Of a stretch of 64,000 nt of DNA, positions 17,881 through 26,816 are shown one piece after another; within the stretch, counting starts at the first letter, position 1, and each line of letters opens with the position of its first letter. The stretch comes from Bacillota bacterium. Lineage in GTDB: Bacteria > Bacillota > Clostridia > Lachnospirales > Lachnospiraceae. The position numbers and the translations under genes were made by a program. Where the stretch lies: assembly GCA_023399055.1 (NCBI GenBank), contig JAEWQV010000015.1:186001-250000 (forward strand), written 5' to 3'. The notes under the pieces were generated by a model that was given only the letters and a program-made list of their open reading frames with translations, had not been told where the DNA came from and did no database searches.

Positions 17881-18015
17881 TTTTATATCATAGGAAATTT
17901 CACTGAGTTTCTATGATATAAAAGCCCTTCGGGCTAATGATGCGCAACTACGCGCACGATGCAAAAGTTGTGTATTAAAAGAATTTGAATACGAGAGTGT
18001 ATAATACACACTTTT
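17881..18015. repeat. Chain of inverted repeats upstream of the holin gene
   Basis: Four structures follow each other: 17881-17923 (arms TTTTATATCATAGgAAA / TTTcTATGATATAAAA), 17923-17935 (AGCCC-TTC-GGGCT), a short GCGC pair at about 17942-17955, and 17963-18015 (AAAAGTTGTGTATTA with TAATACACACTTTT). On the minus strand the second can act as a terminator (GCCC...GGGC then TTTTAT). There is no reading frame across it. Confidence 0.55.
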
Positions 18016-18055
18016 GTTCTAGTGGACGGAATAAGTTAAGAAAGGAGAAGGCAGA

Positions 18056-18352
18056 GTGGAGATCTTATCAAGATACGTAGTGATTGTCGTTCTGGCAATC
18101 TGTTTATGCCTTGGATATGTAATTAAGAACAGCATATCCTTTATTCCGAATAAATACATCCCGCTCATCATGGCAGTCGTTGGTACTATTCTTAATGTAT
18201 GGATTAACGGATGGATATTTACACCGGAGATTTTACTTGGTGGTATGGCAAGTGGTCTTGCCAGCACAGGAACTTATGAGATGATTCGAAATATTGTAGA
18301 TAAAAAAGACACGGCGGATAGTACGGTGGGTAACCAGATAATGGATAATTAG
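18056..18352 (+). CDS. Orphan phage-type holin (phage_holin_5_2-like)
   Basis: This 98-residue protein has three hydrophobic segments (VVIVVLAICLCLGYVI; YIPLIMAVVGTILNVWI; LLGGMASGLASTG) and a charged C-terminal tail (IVDKKDTADS). That is the form of small phage holins, which open the membrane for endolysins. The start is GTG 18056, with AAAGGAG nine bases upstream. No endolysin, structural phage gene or integrase lies nearby, so this is either a phage relic kept for another use (release of proteins, cell death) or a small membrane protein of holin ancestry. Its own terminator follows. Confidence 0.72.
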   Translation: MEILSRYVVIVVLAICLCLGYVIKNSISFIPNKYIPLIMAVVGTILNVWINGWIFTPEILLGGMASGLASTGTYEMIRNIVDKKDTADSTVGNQIMDN

Positions 18353-18376
18353 ATTGTAGTATACATACGTTGCGGA

Positions 18377-18419
18377 AAAGAAAGTTGTTGTGGGCAGACC
18401 AGACAACTTTCTTTTTTTA
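18377..18419 (+). terminator. Terminator of the holin gene
   Basis: AAAGAAAGTTGT (18377-18388) pairs with ACAACTTTCTTT (18403-18414), followed by seven T within the arm and tail. Confidence 0.9.
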
Positions 18420-18570
18420 TATAGATATTTCCAATAAAATGAAGAAGAAATGAACAAAATGTGACCAAATTTGTACATGTGTACTGCGCTTGTCAATTTG
18501 TAATAGAATAAATGTTCGATACTAACCTTGCGAGAAAACCTATTATTTGATAAAATATCAATTATATTAT

Positions 18571-18747
18571 AATAAAAGCGGAATGAGGTATTTACAAGCT
18601 TGCTTGTAAATGCCGATTGGAGTAACAAGATCATGAGCACGGTTTATGTTCATGATATAATAAAACCGAAATGAGTTATTTACAAGCTCGCTTGTAAATA
18701 CCGATTGAAGAAACAAAATCATGAACACGATTAATGTTCGTGATATA
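18571..18747 (+). repeat. Tandem 88-bp structured repeat before the SbcD-like gene
   Basis: Two diverged direct copies (18571-18658 and 18659-18747) each hold two hairpins: TATTTACAAGC/GCTTGTAAATA-type arms (18590-18611; 18678-18700), then ATCATGAACA/TGTTCGTGAT-type arms (18630-18655; 18719-18743). Differences between copies fall largely into G-U or restored pairs. The second copy ends just before AAGGAGG and ATG 18762, so both would lie in the 5' untranslated RNA. Confidence 0.75.
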
Positions 18748-18761
18748 ACAAGGAGGAACAG

Positions 18762-19868
18762 ATGAAGTTTATACATATTGCAGATGTTCATCTCGGAGCC
18801 GTTCCGGATTCTAATCAAGCCTGGGGGGTACTTCGGGAGAAGGAAATCTGGAGCAGTTTTCAAAATATAATAAACATTTGTAACGAAGAAGAAGTGGATC
18901 TACTACTTATCGCAGGAGATTTGTTTCATAAACAGCCGTTACTTAGGGAACTGAAGGAAGCAAATTATTGCTTTAGCAAACTTCAAAACACCAAGGTTGT
19001 AATCATGGCAGGAAACCACGATTATATCAGTCCGAGATCACATTATCAGGATTTTGTTTGGGATGAAAAGGTTTATATGTTTTTAAGTTCGTCTATGGGG
19101 GCAGTGACGTTACCTGATCTTAATGTCACGGTTTATGGGTTAAGTTATGGTAGCCGTGATATTACGGAACCTTTGTATGATTTTATTCGTCCTAAGGATA
19201 GAAGCGGTATTAATATATTGCTGGCACATGGTGGAGATGATAAGAACATTCCTATGAATCGTAAGAAAATGTTAGAGTCTGGGTTTGATTATATTGCACT
19301 CGGACATATTCATAAACCAGAGTTGATACACGAAAGAATGGCTTACTGCGGTTCCTTGGAGCCAATGGATAGGAATGAGACAGGACCTAGAGGGTATATC
19401 AAAGGAGAGATTTACACTGACCAAGAGGCAAGAAGAATAACTCTTCAGTTTATTCCAAGTTCGCAAAGAGAGTATAAGAACATTACACTCGAAGTAAATC
19501 AGGAGACAACAAATGGGTCACTCCTGGATGTCGCAAGAGAAATAGTTCGATGTCAAGGAAATCAACATATTTATTCTTTTTATATTGAAGGTATTAGAGA
19601 TGAAGAACTTCAATTTAATAAAGAAGCTTTGAAAGGACTAGGAAACATTCTTGAAGTTATAGATAGTAGTATTCCTGATTATGATTTTGATGCTTTATAT
19701 AGAGAAAATTCAGATAATATGATTGGACAATTTATAAAAAGAATTCGGGAACATACCTGGGCAAATGACCTGGGAATGGATAATCAGAATAGAAGTACAA
19801 CGAAGGAAGAGATTACAAGGAAAGCCTTGTACTATGGAATAGAAGCACTGTTAGGTGCTAAGAATTAG
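18762..19868 (+). CDS. Metallophosphoesterase DNA repair exonuclease, SbcD/YhaO-like
   Basis: This 368-residue calcineurin-like phosphoesterase has metal motifs in order: IADVHLG (D8, H10), IAGDLFH, MAGNHDYIS, LLAHGGDD and ALGHIHKPE. These are the SbcD/Mre11 nuclease signatures; the length and the partner fit the YhaO subgroup of Firmicutes. A capping region lies at the C-terminus. It starts at ATG 18762 after AAGGAGG. The SbcC/YhaN-like gene begins 17 bp later, so the two form a nuclease-ATPase complex for processing DNA ends or hairpins. Confidence 0.9.
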   Translation: MKFIHIADVHLGAVPDSNQAWGVLREKEIWSSFQNIINICNEEEVDLLLIAGDLFHKQPLLRELKEANYCFSKLQNTKVVIMAGNHDYISPRSHYQDFVWDEKVYMFLSSSMGAVTLPDLNVTVYGLSYGSRDITEPLYDFIRPKDRSGINILLAHGGDDKNIPMNRKKMLESGFDYIALGHIHKPELIHERMAYCGSLEPMDRNETGPRGYIKGEIYTDQEARRITLQFIPSSQREYKNITLEVNQETTNGSLLDVAREIVRCQGNQHIYSFYIEGIRDEELQFNKEALKGLGNILEVIDSSIPDYDFDALYRENSDNMIGQFIKRIREHTWANDLGMDNQNRSTTKEEITRKALYYGIEALLGAKN

Positions 19869-19885
19869 CTGGGAAGGGTAAGGAA

Positions 19886-21973
19886 ATGCTGATTAAGAAA
19901 CTGAAACTAAATTATTTTGGTCATTTTCATAACCGGGAAATAGAATTAAAGCCGGGCATCAACTTAATCTACGGCGAGAATGAAGCTGGCAAATCCACAA
20001 TACATGCTTTTATAAAGGGAATGTTATTTGGAATTGAGCGAATGAGAGGAAGAGGGTCTGCTTCTAAGGAGGATACCTATACCAGATATTTACCTTGGAG
20101 TTATCCCGGAGCTTATGAAGGAAGTATGGATATCGTTCTTGGAGAGAAAGAATATCGTTTGCAAAGAAGCTTTCATGCCAATAATAAGAGCTTTATTGTT
20201 TTGGATTTATCCTCTGGTCGTGAAATTAAGCTAAAGGAAGGATTAATTAGCGAAATAATTCCTGACTTAACGGAATCTGTTTATAAGAATACCATTAGTA
20301 TAGAACAACTGAAAGCTTCCACGGATCTGGAACTTGCTTCACAGGTTCGTAATTATATTACCAATCTTTCCATCACAAAAAGCAAGGAGATTGATGTAAC
20401 AAAAGCATTTAACGTATTAAATAACAAAAGAAAACAATTGGATTTAACAAAGTGTCAGGAAGAAATAAAAGCGTTACAGTTGGATATTGAAGATGGTTTG
20501 CAAAAGGAAAAGAGGATGGATGAGCTATCCTTGCAAAGAAGGGAGTTACTTCATAAAGAGCAGCAGTTGAAAGTAGAATTGGACAAGCTTACCGCTTTAG
20601 AAAAGAAGGAGCTTGAAAGAATGGAATTATTTCCCGCCATAATTGAAAAATATGATAATTATGAAAGCCATAGAAGGCAGGTAGAAGCCTTGGAATTGCA
20701 GGAACAGGAGCTTAATAATAAGATTGTTCAGTGGGAGAAGGAACGACCTCTGATAGAGATTTTTTTAGAGGATAGTACAGTAGCAGAAAAGCTTTATCGT
20801 CTACAACAGGACGAGGAGAAACAGCAACGAGAGGTTAAAGGGGTGAAAGAAACTGCCTCGGATACCAGACTGAAAAATAGCAATATGATTCTTTGCTTTA
20901 GTGTTCTAGCAGCAATCATCGTGTTGCTTATCAGCGGTATGGAGATGATTGGAATAGGGATATCAATTGCAGTTTTATTACTGGGAGGTGTTTTTTACTG
21001 GACGAGTAATCAAGCTGGTGGCAAAGTACTTTCACAACAAAAACGGAAAGAGAAAGAACTTAATACCAAGCTATCTGATGTAACGATGAAAATAAATGAA
21101 ATATGTAAGAAGCATCAGGTTAAATCAGTAGAAGAATTACTCAAAAAACAGGAAGAAATAAAAAAGCAACAGTATGCCCTGGAGCATGCAGAGGATCAGA
21201 AAAAAAGCTTAGAACAGCAAAAATCAATATTAGAAGATCGATGTGATCTACTTTATGAGACCATTATGAAATATATGCAGAATTTCATTCCAGCAGAGGA
21301 GCTTACTTCGGAAGCAATCCGTATACTTCGTGAAGAGATCAATCACCGTAGGTCATTGCTGCAGGGAAAAGTTTCGGATATAAATCAAAAGCTAGGGGAG
21401 TATAAACTCCAAAGAGAAAAGATAACCTGGGAAGTAAATGTTCTGGAGGGTAATGAGGAACAGTTGTTAAAGAATAAAGATCGACTTGCTAGCTTAGAAC
21501 AGACGATGAAGGAAGGCACATTGGAGCAGGAAGCAGTGAAGCTTGCTCTAATTACGATACAGGAATTAAGCACTGATATTCATGATAGTTTTGGAGAGCA
21601 GCTCAATCAGTCTGTATCTGATATAATTCATGAGGTTACCAATGGAAGATACAATGATCTTAAAGTGGATGAGAAGCTTGAGGTTAAAGTGGGTTGGAAT
21701 GGCAATTATCATATGTTGGAACGCCTAAGTGCAGGAACAATGGATCAGGTTTATTTTGCGCTTCGTCTTGCAGTGGCGGATTTATTGCTTGTGAATAGAA
21801 ATATGCCCTTGTTATTCGATGATAGCTTTGCTCTTTATGATGAGACGAGAGTAAAAGCTTCCTTAAATAAAATATCGGAGAGGGAACAAGTCGTATTATT
21901 TACTTGTCATAAAAGGGAAAAAGAATTATTGGAGCAACTAGATATTCCATACCATTTTATTGAGCTATTGTAA
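19886..21973 (+). CDS. AAA ATPase, YhaN/SbcC-like, with central coiled coils and membrane helices
   Basis: This 695-residue protein has an N-terminal Walker A GENEAGKST (near residue 33) and, at the C-terminus, signature LSAGTMDQVYFALRLA and Walker B LLFDDSFALYD. Long coiled coils lie between (about 180-290 and 370-540). Unlike SbcC there is no CxxC zinc hook; instead two hydrophobic helices (ILCFSVLAAIIVLLISG; IGISIAVLLLGGVFYW, about 330-375) occupy the middle, as in the YhaN family. The complex may thus sit at the membrane. It is co-transcribed with the SbcD-like gene. Confidence 0.88.
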   Translation: MLIKKLKLNYFGHFHNREIELKPGINLIYGENEAGKSTIHAFIKGMLFGIERMRGRGSASKEDTYTRYLPWSYPGAYEGSMDIVLGEKEYRLQRSFHANNKSFIVLDLSSGREIKLKEGLISEIIPDLTESVYKNTISIEQLKASTDLELASQVRNYITNLSITKSKEIDVTKAFNVLNNKRKQLDLTKCQEEIKALQLDIEDGLQKEKRMDELSLQRRELLHKEQQLKVELDKLTALEKKELERMELFPAIIEKYDNYESHRRQVEALELQEQELNNKIVQWEKERPLIEIFLEDSTVAEKLYRLQQDEEKQQREVKGVKETASDTRLKNSNMILCFSVLAAIIVLLISGMEMIGIGISIAVLLLGGVFYWTSNQAGGKVLSQQKRKEKELNTKLSDVTMKINEICKKHQVKSVEELLKKQEEIKKQQYALEHAEDQKKSLEQQKSILEDRCDLLYETIMKYMQNFIPAEELTSEAIRILREEINHRRSLLQGKVSDINQKLGEYKLQREKITWEVNVLEGNEEQLLKNKDRLASLEQTMKEGTLEQEAVKLALITIQELSTDIHDSFGEQLNQSVSDIIHEVTNGRYNDLKVDEKLEVKVGWNGNYHMLERLSAGTMDQVYFALRLAVADLLLVNRNMPLLFDDSFALYDETRVKASLNKISEREQVVLFTCHKREKELLEQLDIPYHFIELL

Positions 21974-22224
21974 CTATTCAGTACAATGTCCTTCATAATT
22001 ATAAATATCCTCAAATCACATAAAAAATATGATATGGTGTCAAAATTATTACATAAACAAGTGGAAATAGGATGTCTCAAGTATAGAAATGATATGATAG
22101 AAAAGCAGGTAGTTAGATAGATACAACCAGAGACATTCCTACAAAGGAGAAACAAGGTTCAATTCTAAATAGTAATGTTTGTATAGCTTTCAGAGTTGAA
22201 AATTGTTCGGGGTGGAGGTTTAGA

Positions 22225-24669
22225 ATGCCCAAACAAAAAAGGAAAAGTACGAATAAAGAACATAATAAGAAAACAAGAAAAAGAACCGGTAACAAAAGTA
22301 AGTTAGTCCTGCAAATTTTGTCCCTATGCCTTCTTATGGCAATAGCGATAGGACTTTTCTACTTCTATCAGGTCTATGGTAAGATGATTTTAAAACTTCA
22401 GGCAGAAGCAAAGCAGAAGGTAAGTGCTTCTTCGCTAGATACCTTTAAAGAGGACCAGACCAGTTTGGTCTATGATATACAAGGAAACTTAATCTCTACA
22501 CTGAGGACGGAAAAGGATGTTTACTATCTTTCCTATAAGGAAATTCCAGCGACTGTAATTGATGCTATGCTGGTATCGGAAGACCGTAACTTTCTACAAC
22601 ATGATGGAGTGGATTACCTGGCAAATATCCGAGCCGCCATAGCTTTGATCAAGCACAAGGGTGAGATTACACAGGGAGCCAGTACAATTACTCAGCAACT
22701 GGCCCGTAATGTATTTTTAACTCATAAGGTAACTTATGAAAGAAAGCTGGAAGAGATCTTTATCGCGCAGGAGCTTGAGAAGAAATATAGCAAATCAGAT
22801 ATATTAGAATTTTATTTTAATGAAATCTATTTTGCTAACGGTTACTATGGAATTCAGGCGGCAGCGAAAGGCTATTTTGGTGAAGGTGTCTCCTCTCTTA
22901 GCATATCACAGCTGGTATTTTTATGTTCGATACCCAACAATCCAAATCTTTATAATCCGGTAACGAATATGAATAACACCCTGAAGCGCAGAGATCGTAT
23001 TTTGGATCAAATGTATGAAGCAGGAATCATCAATCAAAGGGATTATCAATTGGCTCTTAAGGAAGAGATAGAATTAAATCGAACAAAATTAGAGAAGCAG
23101 AACTATGTTGAAACCTATACTTATTACAGTGCAATTCGAGCCTTAATGAAAAAACAGGGATTTGAGTTTCGTAATAAATTTGATGATGAAGCTGATAAAG
23201 AAGTGTACAATGCGGCATATAATGAATTATTTTATAGCTGTCAAAAAGATTTGTATAGTAAGGGATATCGCATTTATACCTCCATTGATTTAGAAAAGCA
23301 GCAGTTATTACAAGCAGAGGTAGATAAGGCTTTAGTAAAATTTACTGAGGTGAATGAAGAGGGTGTGTATAAATTACAGGCAGCTTCTGTCTGTATCGAT
23401 AATGATACCGGTAGAGTGATAGCAATTGTTGGCGGTAGAGAACAGGACCTGGGAGGGTATACTCTGAACCGGGCTTACCAAAGTTTTCGCCAGCCAGGTA
23501 GTGCGATTAAACCCCTTATTGTTTATACGCCGATTTTTGAACGAGGTTATACTCCGAATAGTCTTGTTGAAGATGTCTATAGTAAAGATGGACCTAAGAA
23601 TGCCGATAAACAGTATTTGGGTGAAATAAAATTACAGAAGGCGATTGAAGCATCAAAAAATACAGTTGCCTGGAAGCTTTTTGAGGAATTAACACCACAG
23701 GTGGGTCTGGAATACTTACTTAAAATGAATTTTTCCAAAATATCAGAGAGTGATTATATTCCCGCAGCCGCACTAGGCGGATTAACTGTTGGGGCAAGCT
23801 CTGTTGAGATGGCAGCCGCCTATGCGGCAATTGAAAATGATGGGTTCTATCGTGAACCTACATGTATTATAAGAATTATGGATTCCGAGGGAGAAGAGGT
23901 TGTTGGTGATACAATCGATGAAAAACAGATTTATCAAACAGCTGCAGCAAGGATTATGACAGAGACCTTAACAGGAGTAATAAAAAGGGGTACAGGAAAG
24001 GGCCTTGGTCTTTCCAATACTATAAGTGCTGGTAAAACTGGTACAACAAACGATCAGAAGGATGGATGGTTCGTTGGTTATACTCCTTATTATACCACCA
24101 GTGTATGGGTAGGATATGATTTGCCCAAGGCGTTGTCAGATTTAAGAGGAGCCTCATATCCGGGTGGTATCTGGCATAACTTTATGGAACAGGTGCATAC
24201 AATCTCTATGACTAAGGACTTTTTATTCTATGACTGGAGACCACAGGAAGAACAAAACGAAAGTATGGAAGAGGAAAATCCGGAAGAAGTAGATTCTGAA
24301 GAGGACATCACGGAAAATGAAAATGGAATAGAAGAAGAGATTCCTGAGGAAGAAATAAGCAACAATGAGGAAGGAGTCGAAACAGAAATGCCAGATATTG
24401 ATATTAATCCAGAGGACAATTTGGAGGAAGAGGATAATTATCCGGAGGACAATTCGGAAGAAGAACCTGGTACAGAAGAAATCGACTCTGACGATAATAG
24501 TATAGAAGATAATAGCGCAGAAGGTGAAGAAATACCGGAGGAAGAAATCAACCCAGAAGACATGGACAATCTTGAGAAGGAAGATACCTCTGGCAGTGTA
24601 AATATAGAGGAGAATAGTACATCTGAGGGAGAAGGCTTAAGCGAGGAAGAATTAATTCATGACAATTGA
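22225..24669 (+). CDS. Class A penicillin-binding protein (PBP1A type) with acidic C-terminal tail
   Basis: This 814-residue bifunctional peptidoglycan synthase has a basic N-terminus, one membrane anchor (about 30-52), and a GT51 transglycosylase domain (SEDRNFLQHDGVD with the catalytic Glu, QGASTITQQLARN, KLEEIFIAQELEKKYSK). The transpeptidase domain has catalytic SAIK in RQPGSAIKP, SKN in EASKNTV and KTGTT. The last 140 residues are an outward-facing low-complexity tail very rich in Glu and Asp (many EEE and EDN groups). GGTGGAGG precedes the ATG. The acid tail may bind cations or wall polymers, but its role is unknown. Confidence 0.93.
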   Translation: MPKQKRKSTNKEHNKKTRKRTGNKSKLVLQILSLCLLMAIAIGLFYFYQVYGKMILKLQAEAKQKVSASSLDTFKEDQTSLVYDIQGNLISTLRTEKDVYYLSYKEIPATVIDAMLVSEDRNFLQHDGVDYLANIRAAIALIKHKGEITQGASTITQQLARNVFLTHKVTYERKLEEIFIAQELEKKYSKSDILEFYFNEIYFANGYYGIQAAAKGYFGEGVSSLSISQLVFLCSIPNNPNLYNPVTNMNNTLKRRDRILDQMYEAGIINQRDYQLALKEEIELNRTKLEKQNYVETYTYYSAIRALMKKQGFEFRNKFDDEADKEVYNAAYNELFYSCQKDLYSKGYRIYTSIDLEKQQLLQAEVDKALVKFTEVNEEGVYKLQAASVCIDNDTGRVIAIVGGREQDLGGYTLNRAYQSFRQPGSAIKPLIVYTPIFERGYTPNSLVEDVYSKDGPKNADKQYLGEIKLQKAIEASKNTVAWKLFEELTPQVGLEYLLKMNFSKISESDYIPAAALGGLTVGASSVEMAAAYAAIENDGFYREPTCIIRIMDSEGEEVVGDTIDEKQIYQTAAARIMTETLTGVIKRGTGKGLGLSNTISAGKTGTTNDQKDGWFVGYTPYYTTSVWVGYDLPKALSDLRGASYPGGIWHNFMEQVHTISMTKDFLFYDWRPQEEQNESMEEENPEEVDSEEDITENENGIEEEIPEEEISNNEEGVETEMPDIDINPEDNLEEEDNYPEDNSEEEPGTEEIDSDDNSIEDNSAEGEEIPEEEINPEDMDNLEKEDTSGSVNIEENSTSEGEGLSEEELIHDN

Positions 24670-24693
24670 AACGAATTGTCGTTTCATCTTGTT
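24668..24693 (+). repeat. Hairpin with an 18-base sequence repeated near hcp
   Basis: GAAACGA-ATTG-TCGTTTC (24668-24685) begins in the PBP stop codon. The 18 bases TTGTCGTTTCATCTTGTT (24676-24693) recur exactly at 57156-57173. Confidence 0.6.
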
Positions 24694-24776
24694 CAAGAAG
24701 GCCAGGAAGGAATTCTGAATTAGTAGAATTCTGAATGGAGATACTTTATAGGGATAAAAACAATAGGAGGCTTAAC

Positions 24777-26678
24777 TTGAAAAATGGCATTTATTTGAAC
24801 GATTCCATTCATGGATTAATTTCATTAACGCAATATGAAAGAAGAATTGTTTCAACCATTGGATTTAATCGTCTTCATGATGTATATCAAAATTCGACAT
24901 TATATCTTACATTTCCAACGAATCGAACCAAACGATTTGAACATTCCATTGGAACTATGAAACTTTGCTCGGATATGTTTTTCCAATCGTTACTGAATAC
25001 AACAGATTCGACTTTAATGGAATTCTTTGATATATTTGATAAAGAGTATGCTGATATTTTAGATGGCTTAATACAGCAGACAGAGGTATGCTTAGAAAAA
25101 CTAGGCGGTAAGCTACCCAAAGAGATGCCCTGGATTGAACTTGATAAGTTGAGGCATTCACTGATACCCAATAATATCCCAGACCATTATAAAATTATAC
25201 ATCTTACCCTCATTCAATCAATTCGAGCGGCAGCTTTGCTGCATGATATCGGACACCCTCCCTTTAGTCATATTGTAGAGTTTGCTTTAAAAGATGTTTA
25301 CATGGAGTATAAAGAAAAAGCTAATATTGAAACGAAAAATGAAAAAGAATTTATTGAAATCATGTCAAAATACTTTGAGGGTAATAAGAAATTACACGAA
25401 CAAATGGGTGACGAGATCAGTGAGGGTATTTTAGGCAAAATTATTGCACCAATTTCAGAAGATACTTCGAATTACAATGAAAATTTATTTGAACTGCTTG
25501 TATTAGAAAGTGTAAAAAGGATTTTTACTGAAGAGGGGGCATTCAGGCATCTTCATAGAATTATTGATTCTAGCTTAGATGGAGATCGTTTGGATTATGT
25601 AACGAGAGATGTTATTAACTCAGGAAAAGATTCAGGAAAAATCGAATATAGCAGAATTATTAATGAAATGCAGTTATTTGTGAAAAATGGAGATATATTT
25701 TTCTGTGTTCCATTAAAAGCAGTTAGTTCAGTTGAGGATTTTGTTAAACGTAGATATAATAGCTATAAAGATATTGTTTATCATCATAGAGTCATTCAAT
25801 CTGATTATATTCTCGAGGGAATCGTAAAAGAGCTGGTGATAAAATATTTAAACGAAGAAGGATCGGAAAAGCAGCAGGACAACGAGGTATTAATTCCTTT
25901 TGATATCTCAGGACTCTGGTTCCCATTGGGCGATAAAAAGTCAGCAATCAAAGCAAATGCACTTTCGCAGTGGAATGATTCCTGGTTGACCACCGTATTG
26001 AGGCAGATTTATTATACGGAATATTATCATAATAAAGAGATTATGGAAGGTACCAGAGACTTTGTGCTGTCACAAAGGCTAGCCGAATTATTGCGTAGCA
26101 GCAAACGATATCATTCTTTGATAAAGCGGAGTGAGAATTTTAAGATTATTGATGATGCAGTGAAGCATGAAATAATGAAACGCAAAGATGAGATAAAAGC
26201 ATTTTTGGCGAAACAAAATGATTTGCCTAGACAGAATAAATCCACAGAGCTAATTCATCAAATGCTAGAGAATGTGACAAAAAGTTCATCTGGATTTGTT
26301 TTATCTTTTATTTCAAGACATAGTAAAGAGATGCAAATCGAGAGCTTTAAGCAGATAATCAGTGAAATTGTTCGAGATGAAGCAAATCGTATAGACAGCA
26401 ATCTAAAAATCTACGATTCAGTTACTTTATTTAAAAGGATTTCAATTGGATTAGATTCGCCAATCTATTTTTATAACCATAAGGGTGCAATTTGTACCTT
26501 AAAAGATATTAGCGGGATTGCAGATATTCTTCAGCTGGATTCTGATTATCTGCCTGTTTTCTATATTTACATCCTAGTAAAGGATGAGGCTGGAGTTTTA
26601 AAGGAAAAAAGAGAAGGAGTATTAAATGCCATTGGTAAACGCATTGGTATTGAAATTATGAAGCAAGTTCTTATATAA
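24777..26678 (+). CDS. HD-domain phosphohydrolase, SAMHD1/dGTPase-like
   Basis: This 633-residue protein has the metal set of the HD superfamily: H in KRFEHSIGTMKL, HD in AALLHDIGHPPFSH and D in SLDGDRLDYVTRD. The surrounding sequence (IGFNRLHDVYQNSTLYLTFP) is that of the SAMHD1/YwfO-like dNTP triphosphohydrolase group, with an extended C-terminal part. It may degrade dNTPs or other nucleotides. I place the start at TTG 24777, because AGGAGG (24765-24770) lies six bases upstream and the product then begins at KNGIYLNDSIHGLI. An ATG at 24735 is in frame but has no ribosome site. It converges on prs with a long shared hairpin between. Confidence 0.82.
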   Translation: MKNGIYLNDSIHGLISLTQYERRIVSTIGFNRLHDVYQNSTLYLTFPTNRTKRFEHSIGTMKLCSDMFFQSLLNTTDSTLMEFFDIFDKEYADILDGLIQQTEVCLEKLGGKLPKEMPWIELDKLRHSLIPNNIPDHYKIIHLTLIQSIRAAALLHDIGHPPFSHIVEFALKDVYMEYKEKANIETKNEKEFIEIMSKYFEGNKKLHEQMGDEISEGILGKIIAPISEDTSNYNENLFELLVLESVKRIFTEEGAFRHLHRIIDSSLDGDRLDYVTRDVINSGKDSGKIEYSRIINEMQLFVKNGDIFFCVPLKAVSSVEDFVKRRYNSYKDIVYHHRVIQSDYILEGIVKELVIKYLNEEGSEKQQDNEVLIPFDISGLWFPLGDKKSAIKANALSQWNDSWLTTVLRQIYYTEYYHNKEIMEGTRDFVLSQRLAELLRSSKRYHSLIKRSENFKIIDDAVKHEIMKRKDEIKAFLAKQNDLPRQNKSTELIHQMLENVTKSSSGFVLSFISRHSKEMQIESFKQIISEIVRDEANRIDSNLKIYDSVTLFKRISIGLDSPIYFYNHKGAICTLKDISGIADILQLDSDYLPVFYIYILVKDEAGVLKEKREGVLNAIGKRIGIEIMKQVLI

Positions 26679-26729
26679 GAATACAAATATCGCTACCGTT
26701 TCTATGTCACAGGCTTTGTTGTAACGGAA

Positions 26730-26792
26730 AGAGAGAAGGTAGACTTCTTTGTACAATGTTAAATGGTGTACATAGAAGTCTACCTTCTCTCT
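26730..26792. terminator. Long bidirectional terminator hairpin
   Basis: Perfect 19-base arms (26730-26748 and 26774-26792, core GAAGGTAGACTTCT) and an inner TGTACA/TGTACA pair form one long hairpin between the convergent HD and prs genes. Confidence 0.85.
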
Positions 26793-26816
26793 TATCTATT
26801 TATTATATACGATTAT

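Noticed and set aside
18056..18352. Prophage at this position
   Set aside because: Only a holin-like gene is present; no integrase, capsid, tail, endolysin or attachment duplication was seen.
18480..18570. LexA/SOS box before the SbcD-like gene
   Set aside because: AATGTTCG at 18511 is only a half-site; no CGAACATATGTTCG-type palindrome is present. The same holds for the dinB upstream region.
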